Positions 6,087-13,004 of a DNA stretch of 13,450 bases are shown one piece after another; position 1 is the first letter of the stretch, and each line of letters opens with the position of its first letter. Position numbers and translations under genes: made by a program. Source of the DNA: Brevundimonas sp. (lineage in GTDB: Bacteria > Pseudomonadota > Alphaproteobacteria > Caulobacterales > Caulobacteraceae); contig NZ_JAVHLH010000051.1 in the NCBI RefSeq assembly GCF_031082345.1, positions 1-13,450 on the forward strand, written 5' to 3'. The notes below the pieces were generated by a model. The model did not search any database, was not told where the DNA came from, and saw nothing but the letters and a program-made list of their open reading frames with translations.

Positions 6087-6647
6087 TCAGGGCTCCGGCG
6101 CCATCCTGAAATGAACGGTGTAGGCGATCCTGCTGTCCGTCCTGAAACCGTCGATGCTGTAGGGCTCGACGCGCGCGTCGCGGGCCGCGTCCAGGGCGGC
6201 CTCGGCGAAGCCGGCGCCGGACGGGCTTTCGCGCAGCACCTCGCAGGCGCCGAGCTCTCCGGAGGCGAGCGCCTCGCAGACCAGCTGAACCTCGCCCCGC
6301 TCGATGCCGCGGCTCTGGGCCAGCGCCGGGAACAGCGGCGCGGGGAGACGGGTCCATTTGGGCAGGGTCACTCCCGGGAGGTCCGGGTCGCGGGTCGCGG
6401 CGGGCTCCCCGGAGGGCGGGAGATCCCCGGCCGGCGGTTCCGGGGCGGGCGCGACCGGGATCAGGACCTCCAGGTCGACGGAATCGTCCTCGAAGGCGAT
6501 CTCGGGGAAGGTGAAGGCGGCGTTGGACAGATACCAGGCGATGGCCGCCGCGAGGCCGATCAGGGCCGCGATGACCAGCGCCCAGACCGCGGCGTCAAGA
6601 CCGCGTCCGGGCCGCCCGCCCGATGTCTCTGGCCCGCCGGTGGCCAT
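6087..6647 (-). CDS. TonB-like energy-transducer family membrane protein
   Basis: A 186-aa protein with TonB architecture: a cytoplasmic N-terminus, one membrane segment at about residues 19-39 (DAAVWALVIAALIGLAAAIA onward), a proline-rich periplasmic spacer (about 63-104, VAPAPEPPAGDLPPSGEP), and a TonB C-terminal-type domain (about 105-182) with LFPALAQSRGIERGEVQLVC, a glycine-containing turn, AALDAARDARVEPY and YTVHF. C124 and C135 could form a disulfide in this domain. TonB proteins carry the energy of ExbBD to outer-membrane receptors; no exbB or exbD is nearby, so the partner is unknown. Its ATG follows the yebC stop with no gap (TAG-ATG), so it is probably translated by termination-reinitiation after yebC. 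Confidence 0.78.
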   Translation of the reverse strand: MATGGPETSGGRPGRGLDAAVWALVIAALIGLAAAIAWYLSNAAFTFPEIAFEDDSVDLEVLIPVAPAPEPPAGDLPPSGEPAATRDPDLPGVTLPKWTRLPAPLFPALAQSRGIERGEVQLVCEALASGELGACEVLRESPSGAGFAEAALDAARDARVEPYSIDGFRTDSRIAYTVHFRMAPEP

Positions 6648-7421
6648 CTAGCCCGCGTATTTCGCCAGGTCCTCGTCCGAGATGTCCTCGTTCGAATAGA
6701 CGTTCTGCACATCGTCCTCGGCGTCCAGCGCATCCAGCAGCTTCATCAGCGTGCCGACCGCCTCGCCGGTGACGGGGACTTCCGACTGCGGTTTCCACAC
6801 CAGCGCCGTCGATTTCGGGTCGCCCAGCACTTTCGACATGGCGTCGGCGACCTCGTTGAGGTCCTCGAACTTCGTCCAGATGGTGTGGCCCGGGGCGTCC
6901 TCGTAGATGTCAGGCTTGACCAGATCGCTCTCGACGTCGTCGGCGCCGGCCTCGATGGCGGCCTCCATGACCTGGTCCTCGGTGCCGGCCTCGGCCGGAT
7001 AGATGATCTGACCGACCCGGTCCCACATGAAGGCGACCGAGTTCATCTCGCCCAGGGCCCCGCCGTTCTTGGAGAAGGCGGCGCGGATGTTCGAGCCGGC
7101 GCGATTGCGGTTGTCGGTCAGGGCCTCGACGATGATGCCGACGCCGCCGGGGCCGCGACCCTCGTAGCGGATCTCTTCCATCGTGTCGGCGTCGCCGGAC
7201 GAGGCCTTGTTGATCGCCCGCTGGATGACGTCCTTGGGCAGGCTTTCGGCCTTGGCGTTGTTCACCGCCAGACGCAGGCGCGGGTTCATGGCCGGGTCGG
7301 GCATGCCCGACTTGGCGGCGACGGTGATGTCGCGTGAGAGCTTGGAGAACAGCTTGGACCGCTGCGCATCGGCGCGGCCCTTGCGGTGCATGATGTTCTT
7401 GAATTTGGAATGGCCGGCCAT
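6648..7421 (-). CDS. yebC: YebC/PmpR/TACO1-family protein
   Basis: A 257-aa cytoplasmic protein of the YebC family. It begins with the hallmark [20 protein letters not shown], then [17 protein letters not shown] and [20 protein letters not shown]; the central block [19 protein letters not shown] is also typical. The acidic C-terminus ends [13 protein letters not shown]. Family members were first described as transcriptional regulators; later work on YebC and mitochondrial TACO1 supports a translation-factor role at difficult, proline-rich stretches. In many proteobacteria yebC sits next to ruvCAB; here it is about 3 kb upstream of ruvC with membrane-protein genes between. The ATG at 7421 has only a weak ribosome-binding site (AGAG). 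A dispersed repeat lies immediately upstream. Confidence 0.95.
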   Translation of the reverse strand: MAGHSKFKNIMHRKGRADAQRSKLFSKLSRDITVAAKSGMPDPAMNPRLRLAVNNAKAESLPKDVIQRAINKASSGDADTMEEIRYEGRGPGGVGIIVEALTDNRNRAGSNIRAAFSKNGGALGEMNSVAFMWDRVGQIIYPAEAGTEDQVMEAAIEAGADDVESDLVKPDIYEDAPGHTIWTKFEDLNEVADAMSKVLGDPKSTALVWKPQSEVPVTGEAVGTLMKLLDALDAEDDVQNVYSNEDISDEDLAKYAG

Positions 7422-7436
7422 GAGGATCTCTTGAGT

Positions 7437-7477
7437 GCGCTATCGCTCGCGACACGGTCGCTCGCTGCTTGAGCGCG
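7437..7477. repeat. Dispersed intergenic repeat, copy 1 (short form)
   Basis: Block A, GCGCTATCGCTCGCGAC (7437-7453), and block B, GCTCGCTGCTTGAGCGCG (7460-7477), are repeated exactly at 9194-9210 and 9239-9256. Here the blocks are six bases apart. The outer GCGCT and AGCGC are complementary, so the unit can fold. It lies 16 bases upstream of yebC, in the gap between two genes reading away from each other. No other function is evident. Confidence 0.85.
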
Positions 7478-7584
7478 GTCGCGGTTCGTCGGCGCGCCGT
7501 CTAGCCGATGCGACGGCGGCTGTCACGGGACAGGAACCGCCGACCTCGCCGGGCATTTCCGGTCAGACCCCGCCGGAGCCCGAC

Positions 7585-7785
7585 ATGACCGCCCAGGACG
7601 CCTTCTACGACGCCGAACTGTATGCCGACGACGACCTCGACGAGGCCGACATCGTCGAATGGTACGAGGCCCGCCCCGTCACCGTGCCCGCCGCCGTGGC
7701 CACCGGCGCCATCATCGGCGCCTTCGCGCTGGGGGTGCTGACCGCCGTCGGCGCCTTGGCGCTGATGGGGCGGCTGGACGACTAG
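7585..7785 (+). CDS. Small single-pass membrane protein (66 aa)
   Basis: A 66-aa protein with a strongly acidic N-terminal half (AELYADDDLDEADIVEWYEA) and one membrane segment at about residues 34-61 that contains small-residue spacing (GAIIGAFALG) suited to helix packing. It ends MGRLDD. I do not recognise a family. The ATG at 7585 has GGAG seven bases upstream; the longer open frame to 7435 runs through the dispersed repeat and is rejected. Its stop codon TAG shares the four bases CTAG with the stop of the convergent retropepsin-like gene. The gap of 163 bases to yebC contains its promoter, which I cannot pinpoint. Confidence 0.7.
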   Translation: MTAQDAFYDAELYADDDLDEADIVEWYEARPVTVPAAVATGAIIGAFALGVLTAVGALALMGRLDD

Positions 7786-8639
7786 ACCTGCGGGCGGGGG
7801 CGCACCCACAGCTTCTGCTTGGCCAGGTCGAAGGTCAGCAGCATCCGGGCCATGGTCGGCTCGCCGATGTTGCCGTCGATGATCATGTTCGGCCGAATCG
7901 TCGGATCCGCCTCGACGGTCGCGCGCCGGTCGCCCGCGCCGAGGCCCAGTCGGAAGGGTTGAGCCGGCCCGGTCTCCGGAACGCCCATCGCCGCCGCCGC
8001 GTGCGGGGCCAGCAGCAGCGGCGGCACCCCGCCTGAGTCCAGTTGCAGCCACAGATCGCCGGCGTCCGTCTGGACCAGGGCAAGCACCGTGAGGCTGTAG
8101 CCGCCGGCCTGGCGGGCGAAATGCACCGGCACCTCCACCGCGCCGTCGATCCGCGCGGCCAGGCTGTCCGGCGTCTCGAGAACGATCCGGCGCGCGGCGA
8201 GATCGAGGGTGAACGGCTGGTCGGCGAAGGCGTCCAGCGACAGGATGCCGTCGACCGGCCCCTCGGGCGGGAGCATGGCCTTGAGGTCGAACACCCCGGC
8301 CGCCGGGGAAGTGAGGCTGACGCCGTCCCCGAGATCGAAGACGACGTCGTCGCAGCGCGGTCCGTCGAGACGTTCGCCCGACAGGCGGAATCCGGACACG
8401 TTGCCCCAGGGCGTGCAGCCGATCCGCTCGGCGAACTCGACGGTCACCACGCTGACGCCGCCGCCGGTGTCGAACAGGAAGGTCCCGGTCTGACCGGCCA
8501 CCGTCGCCTCCACCGTGTGGAGGATGCCCAGATAGTCCGAGAGCGGAATTTCCGGCCCTGTCCGGGACTGCGCCGAGACAGGGCCGCTCGCCAGGGCCGC
8601 CAGGATACCGGCCGTCATCATCGCCGCACGCCGCATCAT
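7782..8639 (-). CDS. Secreted retropepsin-like aspartic protease family protein
   Basis: A 285-aa protein with a Sec signal peptide (basic start, hydrophobic MMTAGILAALASG, probable cleavage after VSA, about residue 23), hence periplasmic or exported. Two lobes each carry an aspartic-protease-like motif: FLFDTGGGVSVV with D57 and LWLQLDSGGVPPL with D201. VDGILSLDAF (129-138) and the closing FDLAKQKLWVRP are typical of bacterial retropepsin-like proteins. C75 and C96 could form a disulfide in lobe one. Two motifs in one chain resemble a pepsin-type pseudo-dimer rather than a one-lobe retropepsin, but activity is unproven. Start could be ATG 8639 or ATG 8636; GGAG is 4 and 7 bases away, so 8636 may be the one used. 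It is convergent with, and overlaps by four bases, the small membrane gene. Confidence 0.8.
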   Translation of the reverse strand: MMRRAAMMTAGILAALASGPVSAQSRTGPEIPLSDYLGILHTVEATVAGQTGTFLFDTGGGVSVVTVEFAERIGCTPWGNVSGFRLSGERLDGPRCDDVVFDLGDGVSLTSPAAGVFDLKAMLPPEGPVDGILSLDAFADQPFTLDLAARRIVLETPDSLAARIDGAVEVPVHFARQAGGYSLTVLALVQTDAGDLWLQLDSGGVPPLLLAPHAAAAMGVPETGPAQPFRLGLGAGDRRATVEADPTIRPNMIIDGNIGEPTMARMLLTFDLAKQKLWVRPRPQV

Positions 8640-8735
8640 TCATCTCCGTTCGAGGAATGGCGGCAAGCTGCACAGTTGGGGACGAAGGGGGTAGTTACTT
8701 CGCGGCAATGGTGATGTCGGATCGGGGGCCGGCCG
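8640..8735 (-). other. Short gap upstream of the retropepsin-like gene
   Basis: This 96-base gap separates the stop of the thioesterase gene from the start of the retropepsin-like gene, both leftward. It contains the ribosome-binding site GGAG for the latter. I see no clear promoter, terminator hairpin or repeat. Confidence 0.4.
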
Positions 8736-9173
<438 letters not shown>

Positions 9174-9193
9174 GCACGTTCTCCCCTAATGTG

Positions 9194-9256
9194 GCGCTAT
9201 CGCTCGCGACGCGTTCCCGATTTCGCGGGAATGACGAAGCTCGCTGCTTGAGCGCG
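9194..9256. repeat. Dispersed intergenic repeat, copy 2, with an internal ATTCCC/GGGAAT-type palindrome
   Basis: The same two blocks as at 7437-7477 occur here exactly (9194-9210 and 9239-9256), but 28 bases apart instead of six. The extra sequence contains TTCCCG-ATTTCG-CGGGAA (9214-9231), a 6-bp stem hairpin. On the minus strand this reads TCATTCCCGCGAAATCGGGA, like the abundant short repeat that yields spurious FVIPAKAG-type peptides and like the dRS3 pattern of Neisseria. It sits in the 152-base gap between the thioesterase and the alcohol dehydrogenase, which read away from each other. Confidence 0.85.
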
Positions 9257-9325
9257 TCTGGTGCGCGCTTCATCGATCAGCCTTGGGCTTGGCGGACGCG
9301 GCGTCAAGCGCCTAGCGTCCCTCAC

Positions 9326-10453
9326 ATGAAGACCATCGCCGCCGTCCTCAGAGCCATGGGCGCCGCCCGCCCCTATGCCGACAGCCGGCCCCTGTCGCTG
9401 GAGACGGTGGCGCTCGATCCGCCCGGCGCGGGCGAGGTGCTGGTCGCCATCAAGGCCGCCGGCCTGTGCCATTCGGACCTCAGCGTCATCAACGGCGACC
9501 GGCCGCGGCCGATGCCGATGGCCCTGGGGCATGAGGCGGCCGGGGTGGTCGAGGCCTTGGGGCCCGACGTTGGCGACCTGGCCGTCGGCGATCACGTGGT
9601 CATGGTCTTCATGCCCAGCTGCGGCCACTGCGATCCCTGCGCCGGAGGGCGGCCGGCCCTGTGCGAACCGGGGGCCGCGGCCAACGGCAAGGGCGAGCTG
9701 CTGGGCGGCGGGGTGCGCCTGCACGACGGGTCCGGAGACCTGCATCATCACCTCGGCTGTTCGGCGTTTGCGAGTCACGCCGTGGTGTCGCGCCGGTCGC
9801 TGGTGAAGATCGATGCGGACCTGCCGTTCGAACAGGCGGCGCTGTTCGGCTGCGCGGTGCTGACCGGGGTCGGCGCAGTGGTGAATACGGCCGGGGTCCG
9901 GGCGGGGCAGAGCGTCGTGGTGGTCGGCCTCGGCGGAGTCGGGCTGTCGTCGGTGCTCGGGGCGCTGGCCAGCGGGGCGTCGCCGGTGGTGGCCGTGGAT
10001 CTGAGCGAGGACAAGCTGGCCCTCGCCCGGTCCCTGGGGCCCGTGCGCACCGTCAACGCCGGCGACGCCGACGCCGTGGATCAGGTCCGGGCCCTGACCG
10101 GGGGCGGGGCCGACTTCGTCTTCGAGATGGCCGGCAGCGTGCGGGCGCTGGAGGCGGCGTGGCGGATGACGCGGCGCGGCGGGACCACGGTCACCGCCGG
10201 CCTGCCGCCGCCCGAGGCCGCGCTGGCAGTCAATGTGGTGCAGCTGGTGGCCGAGGAGCGGACGCTGAAGGGGTCGTACATCGGCACCTGCGTGCCCAGC
10301 CGCGACATCCCCCGCTATGTGGCCCTGTTCCGCGAGGGACGGCTGCCGGTGGATCGGCTGCTGACCGGGACCATTCCGCTGGCGGACATCAACGCGGCCT
10401 TCGACGCCCTGGCCGATGGAGAGGCCGTGCGCACGGTGGTGACCTTCCCGTAA
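9326..10453 (+). CDS. Zinc-dependent alcohol dehydrogenase (MDR superfamily)
   Basis: A 375-aa medium-chain dehydrogenase that oxidises an alcohol or reduces an aldehyde with NAD(P). Catalytic-zinc ligands are C48 (GLCHSDL), H69-E70 (GHEAAG) and C176 (FGCAVLTGVGAV). The structural-zinc lobe has four cysteines, C99, C102, C105 and C113 (CGHCDPCAGGRPALC). The Rossmann motif GLGGVG is at 201-206, and D225 at the end of the next strand favours NAD over NADP. Length and motifs fit class III-like ADHs; the substrate is not determinable. The ATG at 9326 has no clear ribosome-binding site, so a short leader or leaderless start is possible. The frame opens further left but through the dispersed repeat. 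It is followed after 45 bases by the broken DUF1993 gene. Confidence 0.93.
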   Translation: MKTIAAVLRAMGAARPYADSRPLSLETVALDPPGAGEVLVAIKAAGLCHSDLSVINGDRPRPMPMALGHEAAGVVEALGPDVGDLAVGDHVVMVFMPSCGHCDPCAGGRPALCEPGAAANGKGELLGGGVRLHDGSGDLHHHLGCSAFASHAVVSRRSLVKIDADLPFEQAALFGCAVLTGVGAVVNTAGVRAGQSVVVVGLGGVGLSSVLGALASGASPVVAVDLSEDKLALARSLGPVRTVNAGDADAVDQVRALTGGGADFVFEMAGSVRALEAAWRMTRRGGTTVTAGLPPPEAALAVNVVQLVAEERTLKGSYIGTCVPSRDIPRYVALFREGRLPVDRLLTGTIPLADINAAFDALADGEAVRTVVTFP

Positions 10454-10498
10454 GGCCAAGCTAGAACCCGGTTTTCGAATGTCCGGGGAGAGACCGCC

Positions 10499-11001
10499 AT
10501 GGCCACCGAACTCTACGACCTCACCGTCCCGGTCTTCACCCGCGCGCTGAAGGCGCTGTCGGGCCTGCTCGACAAGGCCGTCGCCCATGCCGGAGAGGCG
10601 GGGGCCGAGGCGATGCTGTCGAACCGGCTGATCGAGGACATGCACCCGCTGTCGAAACAGGTTCAGATCGCCTGCGACTCGGCCAAGCTGTGCGTCGCCC
10701 GGCTGTCCGGCGCCGAGGCCCCGGTGCACGAGGACACGGAGACCACGGTGGCCGAGCTGAAAGCCCGCATCGCCGCCACCCTAGACTACATCGCCTCGGT
10801 CCCGCGCGAGGCGATCGACGGGCAGGAAGACCGCGACGTCGTGCTGAAATTCCCGGCGGGGAGTGGCCGTTCAAGGGGCAGGCCTATGTGACCGGCTTCG
10901 CCCTGCCGAACTTCTTCTTCCACCTGACCACCGCCTACGGCCTGCTGCGCCAGGCCGGCGTGCCGCTGGGCAAGCGGGACTTCATGGGCGCCCCGCAGTA
11001 G
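10499..11001 (+). pseudogene. DUF1993-family gene broken by a one-base frameshift
   Basis: The first frame (from ATG 10499, GGGAG upstream) encodes a DUF1993-like start (YDLTVPVFTRALKALSGLLD) and LSKQVQIACDSAKLCVARL up to VVLKFP. It then shifts: after KFP the frame gives unrelated AGSGRSRGRPM and stops at 10891. The next frame continues the family exactly with GEWPFKGQAYVTGFALPNFF, then FHLTTAYGLLRQAGVPLGK, to the TAG at 11001. Restoring one base near 10851-10861 (a C/G run) would give one protein of 167 aa, the usual length for the family. DUF1993 proteins are small soluble proteins of unknown function. The break could be a true deletion or an assembly/sequencing error in the GC run; codon quality on both sides argues it is recent. 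Confidence 0.85.
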
Positions 11002-11049
11002 CCGGGGCGGGGGTGGACCCCGTCCGCGCAACGCTGCTACCCCTTCGGC

Positions 11050-12570
11050 ATGGAAACCGGCGCCCTCATCACCATCGGCCTCTATTTCGTCCTGATGCTC
11101 GGCATCGGGGTCTATGCGTGGAGGAAGTCCACCAGCGACGTGTCCGGCTATATGCTGGGCGGGCGGCAGCTGGGGCCGGCGGTGACGGCGCTGTCGGCGG
11201 GCGCCTCGGACATGAGCGGCTGGCTGATGATGGGCCTGCCCGGGGCCATGTTCCTGAGCGGCCTGTCGGCGGCGTGGATCGGCTTCGGCCTCGTGGTCGG
11301 GGCGTATCTGAACTACCTGATCGTGGCCCCCAGACTGCGCGTCTATACCGAGGTGGCCAGCGACGCGATCACCATCCCCGACTATCTCGGCAAGCGGTTC
11401 GCGGACCGGTCGTACATGCTGCGGGTCATCTCCTCCCTCGTCATCGTCGTCTTTTTCACGCTCTACACCGCCAGCGGGCTGGTGGCGGGGGGCAAGCTGT
11501 TCGACAGCGCCTTCGGCCTCGACTACGGCCTCGGCCTGTGGATCACCGCCGGGGTGGTGCTGGCCTACACCCTGTTCGGGGGCTTCCTCGCGGTCAGCCT
11601 GACCGACTTCGTGCAGGGCTGCATCATGTTCCTGGCGCTCGTGCTCGTCCCCGTGGTGGCCATGATCCAGGTCGGCGGCCCGGCCGAGACCGCGGAGATC
11701 ATCCGCACCGTCGACCCGGCCCGGTTCGACCTGCTGGCCGGGACCAGCGCCATCGGCATCGTCTCGGCCCTCGCGTGGGGTCTCGGCTATTTCGGCCAGC
11801 CGCACATCATCGTCCGCTTCATGGCCCTGCGCTCCGTCAGGGACGTGCCGGCGGCGCGGCGCATCGGCATGAGCTGGATGATCGTCTCCCTGCTGGGCGC
11901 CCTCGGCACCGGCCTGACCGGCCTGGCCTACGCCACCGCCAACGGCCTGTCGGTCGCCGACCCCGAGACCATCTTCATCATCCTGTCCGACGTGCTGTTC
12001 GACCCGCTGATCTCGGGCTTCCTGCTGGCCGCCATCCTCGCGGCGATCATGAGCACCATCTCGTCGCAGCTGCTGGTGTCGTCCTCCTCCCTGACCGAAG
12101 ACTTCTACGGCCTGTTCGTGCGCCGCAGCGCGTCGCAGAAGGAGCTCGTCCTCGTCGGCCGGATCGCCGTGCTGGCCGTGGCCCTCGCCGCCATCGGGCT
12201 GGCGTACGATCCCGAAAACAACGTCCTCGGCCTGGTGGCCAACGCCTGGGCCGGCTTCGGCGCCGCCTTCGGGCCGCTGATCATCCTGTCGCTGACGTGG
12301 AAGCGGATGACGCGCAACGGCGCCCTCGCCGGCATGATCGTCGGCGCCGCCGTGGTGCTGTTCTGGATCTTCGCCCCGGTCCTGCCCTCGGGCGCGGCCC
12401 TGACCACGGTGCTGTACGAGATGGTCCCGGGCTTCATCCTCAGCTTCCTCGCCATCGTCGGCGTCAGCCTGATGGGCAGGGCCCCGACCGGAGAGGTGGC
12501 CGAGACCTTCGAGCGGGTGCGGGTCAAGCTGGACGAGGCGAAGCGGCCGGCGACGGCGCCGGGGACCTGA
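11050..12570 (+). CDS. putP: PutP-type sodium/proline symporter
   Basis: A 506-aa member of the sodium:solute symporter family, an inner-membrane carrier importing proline with sodium. Some 12-13 membrane segments are visible. Key PutP features are the start TIGLYFVLMLGIGVYAWRKS, YMLGGRQLGP (34-43), and ALSAGASDMSGWLMMGLPGA with D54 and S56 (E. coli D55 and S57, sodium/proline site). D186 in LTDFVQG, GYFGQPHIIVRFMA (247-260), and S335-T336 in MSTISSQLLVSSSSLTEDFY (E. coli S340-T341) are also present. The closest family is proline, though other substrates are possible. The ATG at 11050 lacks a ribosome-binding site; GCTACC about 8 bases upstream might be a -10 element of a leaderless transcript. 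A small gene follows after two bases. Confidence 0.93.
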   Translation: METGALITIGLYFVLMLGIGVYAWRKSTSDVSGYMLGGRQLGPAVTALSAGASDMSGWLMMGLPGAMFLSGLSAAWIGFGLVVGAYLNYLIVAPRLRVYTEVASDAITIPDYLGKRFADRSYMLRVISSLVIVVFFTLYTASGLVAGGKLFDSAFGLDYGLGLWITAGVVLAYTLFGGFLAVSLTDFVQGCIMFLALVLVPVVAMIQVGGPAETAEIIRTVDPARFDLLAGTSAIGIVSALAWGLGYFGQPHIIVRFMALRSVRDVPAARRIGMSWMIVSLLGALGTGLTGLAYATANGLSVADPETIFIILSDVLFDPLISGFLLAAILAAIMSTISSQLLVSSSSLTEDFYGLFVRRSASQKELVLVGRIAVLAVALAAIGLAYDPENNVLGLVANAWAGFGAAFGPLIILSLTWKRMTRNGALAGMIVGAAVVLFWIFAPVLPSGAALTTVLYEMVPGFILSFLAIVGVSLMGRAPTGEVAETFERVRVKLDEAKRPATAPGT

Positions 12571-12572
12571 CC

Positions 12573-13004
12573 ATGACCCTGCGCCGCCTCGCCGACCTGC
12601 CCGGCGTCAACGATCTGGAGCTGAAGGCGCTGATGAAGCCGCGCCTCGCCGACCCGGACGAGGCCCACGCCCACCCGGAGGTCGACGAGGTCGCCCGCGC
12701 CGCCTTCGGCCTGACGCTGGACGAGGCCGAGGCGACTCCCCTGCCCGCCGACTGGCCCGAGGCCCTGCGCGACCTGCATCGCCGCAGCCCCGCAGACCTG
12801 GTCGAGGCCTTCGAGGCCGAGGGCTGGGACGTCACCGACAAGCGGCGCAAGCCGCTGCGCATCCTGCCCCTGCTCGCCCTGCCGCTGGCCCTGGCCGCCC
12901 GCGGCGTGGCGGGCCAGCTGCCCTTCCTGGCCGAGCCGGACCATCCGACGACCGACTGGGGCGCGAATCTGAAGGCCGAGGCGGGGCGGTTCAGGAAGCG
13001 GTGA
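12573..13004 (+). CDS. Hypothetical protein translationally coupled to putP (143 aa)
   Basis: A 143-aa protein of unknown function. Its N-terminal two thirds are soluble and acidic (DPDEAHAHPEVDEVARAAFG, DEAEATPLPADWPEALRDLH). A basic patch (DKRRKPLR, 89-96) precedes a short hydrophobic stretch (ILPLLALPLALAARGVAG, 97-114), perhaps a membrane anchor, and a polar tail ends FRKR. It starts two bases after the putP stop and is probably co-translated. Its last 14 bases overlap the 3' end of the convergent restriction-endonuclease gene. Third-position GC is high and matches putP. I recognise no family. Confidence 0.7.
   Translation: MTLRRLADLPGVNDLELKALMKPRLADPDEAHAHPEVDEVARAAFGLTLDEAEATPLPADWPEALRDLHRRSPADLVEAFEAEGWDVTDKRRKPLRILPLLALPLALAARGVAGQLPFLAEPDHPTTDWGANLKAEAGRFRKR

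Noticed and set aside
5616..7337. 573-codon plus-strand frame opposite yebC and the TonB-like gene
   Set aside because: It is antisense to two well-supported genes and has no family features.
9197..10729. 510-codon minus-strand frame opposite the alcohol dehydrogenase
   Set aside because: It is histidine/glutamine/arginine-rich antisense of a gene with clear zinc and Rossmann motifs; long antisense frames are expected at this GC content.
10863..12572. Very long plus-strand frame through putP, joined to the 143-aa gene
   Set aside because: The part overlapping putP is arginine/glycine-rich shadow sequence; only the portion from 12573, after the putP stop, looks like a real protein.
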